Source of the DNA: Dehalobacterium sp040766325
Lineage (GTDB): Bacteria; Bacillota; Dehalobacteriia; Dehalobacteriales; Dehalobacteriaceae
Direction: 5' to 3'
Assembly: GCA_040766325.1 (NCBI GenBank)
Contig: JAXGQR010000007.1
Span: 1 to 64,000, forward strand
DNA: 64,000 nucleotides
The translations under genes and the position numbers were made by a program. Shown one piece after another: positions 60,986 to 64,000 of this stretch (its first letter is position 1; the number at the start of each line of letters is the position of its first letter). The notes below the pieces were generated by a model that was not told where the DNA came from, did not search any database, and saw only the letters and a program-made list of their open reading frames with translations.

Positions 60986-62239
60986 TTAATCCTCCTGATT
61001 TTCTCTGATAATAAGGGTCAGGGGAATGGTTTCTGCTGGATTGGTTTCTGTTACATCAGAAATACTTGCTTCAGTTTCCCCGATCAGGGCAAGCACCTGA
61101 TCCGTTTTACCTTCCGCCACCAGGATAAAATATCTTTTTGCTTCCTCCGGGGCGGTCACCTCTTGAGTCACTTCCAGAACATGGGGATTAGTGGCAGGTA
61201 ATTTTTCCAGACGGTCAATAAAGGTTTGATATTGATCCCGGCGCACCTGATACGCCATCTCCAGATCCAGGCTGATGGGCATCATCATCAACATATTCAT
61301 CTCTTCCGGGGATGCATCAACGGGATAGGACTCGGCTTGGGATGCGGGAGGATCCTCTTCGGGAACTGCTCTTCTCATGAAAATTTGATCCGGGAGAGCA
61401 TCTGGTTCCACAACTTGTGCTGGAACTTGTTCCACAACTTGTGCCGAAACTTGTGCCGGAACTTGTGCTGTGTTTCCGGAATGTTCCTTTGCCGTATCTA
61501 CCTGAGGCGCATCTTGTCTGCTCTTATTTCCTGCCCCATTTTTATCTACCCGGGGCGTGGTCTTAAGGGTATTATCTTTATTCGCGGGAGTTGGTTTTTC
61601 TGCTCTTTGTTCCGGGCGCACCGATTCATTTTCCTGCAGATCGTCCAAAATACCTGCTTCAGGGACCTCTTTGCTCTCCAAACTTTCCTGGGACCGTAGC
61701 TCTTCCTGGGAAATTTCTTGTTCTAAAGCTTTTGAAGCTGCTAAATCCCCTGAAGCTCCTGAAGCTCTCGAATTTCCCGCATCATCAAAAGCTCTTGAAG
61801 CATCTGCAAGATCCTGCATCAGTACCGAGTTTTGGGTTTCATTGATACCTGAAGCAATGGTGCCCGCCTCATCCATGGGCGCGGGAGAAATCCGGGGATG
61901 CGTCGTCATGGAGGAAATGATGGGGTAAAAGGCCAACATTAAAATAGCCACCATGGCCCAGGGGGCCCACCGGTGTCCCCAAATATTTCTCCTTGCGTTT
62001 CCCGCCTTTTCTTTTTTACTGAGGGCTGTGAGCTGCTGATGAAAATTTTGCTGAAAATCAGCGGGAAGAGGGATCTCCGGTAAGGTCCTTATTAAGGTGC
62101 CGGTTTTTTGTAATTCTAATAATTCTTGGCGACAATCAGGACAGGTTTTTAAATGTTTTTCAATGTCTTCTATTTCATCTTGGCTTAAAATCTGATCCAG
62201 ATAAGGGGAGAGTTTATCCTGAATTTTTTCGCATGTCAT
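60986..62239 (-). CDS. anti-sigma-factor-type zinc-finger membrane protein
   Basis: 417 residues. The zf-HC2 zinc finger is at the N-terminus (IEKHLKTCPDCRQELLEL: H29, C33, C36). One membrane helix at about 91-110 (WAPWAMVAILMLAFYPIISS). A long, low-complexity, acidic external region includes a short repeat QVPAQVSAQVVEQVPAQVVE. The C-terminal ~100 residues are folded (LDLEMAYQVRRDQYQTFIDR). zf-HC2 proteins hold ECF sigma factors inactive at the membrane, but no sigma factor gene is adjacent. First of the coupled run with the 1624-residue protein. ATG at 62239 with GGAGG upstream. Confidence 0.8.
   Translation of the reverse strand: MTCEKIQDKLSPYLDQILSQDEIEDIEKHLKTCPDCRQELLELQKTGTLIRTLPEIPLPADFQQNFHQQLTALSKKEKAGNARRNIWGHRWAPWAMVAILMLAFYPIISSMTTHPRISPAPMDEAGTIASGINETQNSVLMQDLADASRAFDDAGNSRASGASGDLAASKALEQEISQEELRSQESLESKEVPEAGILDDLQENESVRPEQRAEKPTPANKDNTLKTTPRVDKNGAGNKSRQDAPQVDTAKEHSGNTAQVPAQVSAQVVEQVPAQVVEPDALPDQIFMRRAVPEEDPPASQAESYPVDASPEEMNMLMMMPISLDLEMAYQVRRDQYQTFIDRLEKLPATNPHVLEVTQEVTAPEEAKRYFILVAEGKTDQVLALIGETEASISDVTETNPAETIPLTLIIRENQED
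61412..61471. repeat. 12-bp tandem repeat inside the anti-sigma-type gene
   Basis: AACTTGTGCCGG-type units start at 61412, 61424, 61436, 61448 and 61460, five copies with small changes, encoding the AQV(P/V)(A/E) repeat of the external linker. Confidence 0.9.
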
Positions 62240-62332
62240 TACTGTCCCCTCCTTTCATCTCATAGACGATACCGGTCAAAAAATTGTTCCCCTTAAACGA
62301 GGTTTACATATGCTACTCTTGATCATTTTTTT

Positions 62333-62731
62333 CTACTTTTGATCATTTTTTAGAAGAGCACTTAACTCCCTGGATAATGCGGCGCCTCCCGATGCCCCCA
62401 ATCCGACTAAAACGACGGTGACTTCTTCTTCCGCGCCCTGATCACGATAGATGAGCTTTAGATACCCCTTGCCCTCTTCGGCCAAAGATAGCTTCGCCAA
62501 ATCATATGCTCGAGGCTCCGCCATCATTTTCTGGGCGAGGATCATTTTATCCTTTTCAATCACCACATACGGTCTTTGACTTTTACGGTAAATAAACAGC
62601 CAAATCAAGCCCAAGAGCAGGAGTAGCCCTGCATACAAAAACATCTTATTCCATAAATACATCAATGCCCCAAAGAAGAATACAATGGTAGTGACGAGGG
62701 TCAGCAGATTATTTCTTTTGTAACTACTCAA
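62333..62731 (-). CDS. hypothetical membrane protein
   Basis: 132 residues from a TTG at 62731 (GGGGGAAG about 6 bp upstream). Two hydrophobic helices (LVTTIVFFFGALMYLWNKMF, AGLLLLLGLIWLFIY) precede a soluble C-terminal half (YVVIEKDKMILAQKMMAEPR, LKLIYRDQGAEEEVTVVLVG) reminiscent of PH-like membrane-associated domains. Family not recognised. It lies 93 bp upstream of the anti-sigma-type gene on the same strand. Confidence 0.65.
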   Translation of the reverse strand: MSSYKRNNLLTLVTTIVFFFGALMYLWNKMFLYAGLLLLLGLIWLFIYRKSQRPYVVIEKDKMILAQKMMAEPRAYDLAKLSLAEEGKGYLKLIYRDQGAEEEVTVVLVGLGASGGAALSRELSALLKNDQK

Positions 62732-62819
62732 ATATCTTCCCCCCTAAGTTTAATCATACATCGACATGTAACCACGATCCAGTTTCTTTTCATGAATTGA
62801 TCCAGGAAAGGCATCGAGA

Positions 62820-62850
62820 AAAAAGTCTGGCCCGGAGGGCCAGCTTTTTT
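62820..62850 (-). terminator. terminator of folD
   Basis: CTGGCCC (62827-62833) pairs with GGGCCAG (62837-62843) around GGA; on the minus strand it is followed by ACTTTTTTC, and on the plus strand by CTTTTTTT, so it may act both ways. Confidence 0.8.
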
Positions 62851-63710
62851 TATAGTTGATTCTGCATTTTACAAGCCAACACTGTATGTTTACATAATAC
62901 TGCTGTCGTTACAGAGCCTACGCCGCCGGGCACAGGTGTAATCTTGTCAACAATCCCTTCCACAGCTTCAAAATCCACGTCGCCGCAGTATTTCCCCGGG
63001 TTGCCCGGATCTTCGTTAATCCCCACATCAATTACGACCTGTCCCGCTTTTACATAATCGGCATTAACCATCTTGGCTCGTCCCACAGCAGCAATGAGGA
63101 CTTCTGCTTCGCGGCACACGCCGGGTAAATCCTGAGTTTTGGAATGGCAGATGGTTACAGTGGCGTTGTCTCCTAATAAAAGCATCGCCAAGGGTTTCCC
63201 CACAACCAAGGATCGGCCCAGAACGACGACTCTTTTCCCCTGAAGAGGAATTTCAAAATGGTGCAGCATTTCCATCACCGCCTGAGGTGTGCAGGGCGGG
63301 AAGCCGTTTTTATCACCGACAAAAACCTTGGCGGCACTGCCCAGAGTTAAGCTGTCCACGTCCTTTTCCGGTGAAATCAGCGCCCGAATCTTCGCTTCAT
63401 GGAGATGCTTGGGCAAGGGGCTGAACATTAAAATTCCATGCACGTCCTTGCGTTCATTAACATCTTGCACGGCCTTTTCAAATTCTTCCTGGCCTATGTT
63501 TTCCGGATATTCAAATACCTGGGTCGCGATGCCCACGGATTCGGCGGTCTTTTTCGCTCCCCCTTCATAAAACAAATCGTCCGGTCGTGCTCCGACACGG
63601 ATAATACCTAATTTGGGTTCTATCCCCTGAGCTTTTATTTCCGTCACCTGAGCCTTTAAATCTTCTTTAATGGCGGCGGCAACGTCTTTTCCCATTAATC
63701 TTTCAGCCAT
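62850..63710 (-). CDS. folD: bifunctional methylene-THF dehydrogenase / methenyl-THF cyclohydrolase
   Basis: 286 residues from ATG at 63710 (GGAGA 6 bp upstream); an upstream ATG adds 8 basic residues without an RBS. FolD interconverts methylene-, methenyl- and formyl-THF in the methyl branch of C1 metabolism. PKLGIIRVGARPDDLFYEGG, GILMFSPLPKHL, PEKDVDSLTLGSAAK, PCTPQAVMEMLHHFEI, VVVLGRSLVVGKPLAMLLLG and TPVPGGVGSVTTAVL are the family motifs. The active-site Lys region (YxxxK) is changed to YEGGAKK, an unusual form seen in some anaerobes. It lies 33 bp downstream of fchA. Confidence 0.92.
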   Translation of the reverse strand: MAERLMGKDVAAAIKEDLKAQVTEIKAQGIEPKLGIIRVGARPDDLFYEGGAKKTAESVGIATQVFEYPENIGQEEFEKAVQDVNERKDVHGILMFSPLPKHLHEAKIRALISPEKDVDSLTLGSAAKVFVGDKNGFPPCTPQAVMEMLHHFEIPLQGKRVVVLGRSLVVGKPLAMLLLGDNATVTICHSKTQDLPGVCREAEVLIAAVGRAKMVNADYVKAGQVVIDVGINEDPGNPGKYCGDVDFEAVEGIVDKITPVPGGVGSVTTAVLCKHTVLACKMQNQL

Positions 63711-63743
63711 GTTGACTCTCCTTTTCTTCTTCAAATTTATTAT

Positions 63744-64000
63744 TTATTTCGTAATGTCATTTAATACTAACTGAAAAACCTCATCGGCTACTTTGATGCC
63801 GTCATTTGTGAGATGATCCACTTCCGCCTTGGTTTTTTCAATAAATTCTTCGTCTTTAATGGTATTTAAATTAATCATCACATTTAATTTACCGGCCAGT
63901 AAGGCACTGCGTAAAAAGGCCACCCCACAGCCCACATCGGAGATAAGCATCCGGCTGCCAATTTGACCCATACGTTCATGAATCTTGATCCCTGCATAAG
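63744..64000 (-). CDS. fchA: methenyl-THF cyclohydrolase (FchA), partial at right edge
   Basis: The frame is open from the window edge to the stop at 63744, about 85 codons. The translated end (AGIKIHERMGQIGSRMLISD, then VGCGVAFLRSALLAGKLNVM, INLNTIKDEEFIEKTKAEVD) matches the C-terminal helices of FchA, including ISDxGxxxxxLRxAxxAGxLNVxINLxxIKD. The start lies outside the window. It forms an operon with folD and seems to be the working copy, in contrast to the frameshifted copy at 44893-45515. Confidence 0.9.
   Translation of the reverse strand, partial: YAGIKIHERMGQIGSRMLISDVGCGVAFLRSALLAGKLNVMINLNTIKDEEFIEKTKAEVDHLTNDGIKVADEVFQLVLNDITK

Overview
The window looks like chromosome of an anaerobic, probably spore-forming Firmicute of the Clostridia/Peptococcaceae type. 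The signs are a glycine/sarcosine/betaine reductase locus with an in-frame UGA (grdX-grdE-grdB), a Re-citrate-synthase-like enzyme, the folate C1 enzymes FolD and FchA, cobalamin-linked proteins, a heme pathway with a NirJ/Ahb-type radical SAM enzyme, a GerM-like lipoprotein and sporulation-kinase-like histidine kinases. The species assignment is inference; no rRNA gene is present. Most genes lie on the minus strand.

Layout. 0-3 kb: AT-rich accessory DNA with a KilA-N protein running off the left edge, a rhuM gene, a rhuM remnant, many short repeats and an IS256-type remnant. 3.1-6.5 kb: moaE, a DnaD-type replication protein and a small HTH protein, then a DUF1659-DUF2922-amidase-YvrJ cluster; both clusters sit behind good promoters carrying LexA-like (SOS) boxes. 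6.6-19.5 kb: a repeat-rich zone with about fifteen GC-rich REP units around a frameshifted REP-associated (RAYT) transposase. It also holds two paralogous soluble histidine kinases, a wrecked secreted X-Pro dipeptidyl-peptidase gene, and a cobalamin-binding protein paired with a hydantoinase/oxoprolinase-type protein. Several genes here end inside REP units, which have become their C-terminal tails.

19.4-33 kb: a CapD-like sugar dehydratase, a Re-citrate-synthase-like protein with a GntR regulator, a 3D-domain gene broken by UGA, a heme/prenyl operon (polyprenyl synthase, hemC, hemB, radical SAM, hemL), an RmlC-like epimerase, galE and a cation efflux protein. 33-45 kb: a recombinase remnant, a GGDEM-type diguanylate cyclase, tRNA-Val, a B12-dependent methionine synthase activation-domain protein, yfbR, gerM, a large amidase, asd, radC, small membrane proteins, tRNA-Leu, an EamA transporter and a universal stress protein.

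45-51 kb: a sigma-54 activator next to a textbook sigma-54 promoter that now drives only broken folate genes (a truncated formiminotransferase and a frameshifted cyclodeaminase), then the selenoprotein grd operon. 51-62.7 kb: a same-strand run of a membrane protein, an anti-sigma-type protein, a 1624-residue fusion (HD, helical repeats, NadD-like nucleotidyltransferase, GNAT-like region, phosphoribosyltransferase-like region), a malate-dehydrogenase-like protein, and a CssRS-like two-component system with an HtrA protease. The right edge holds folD and the end of an intact-looking fchA.
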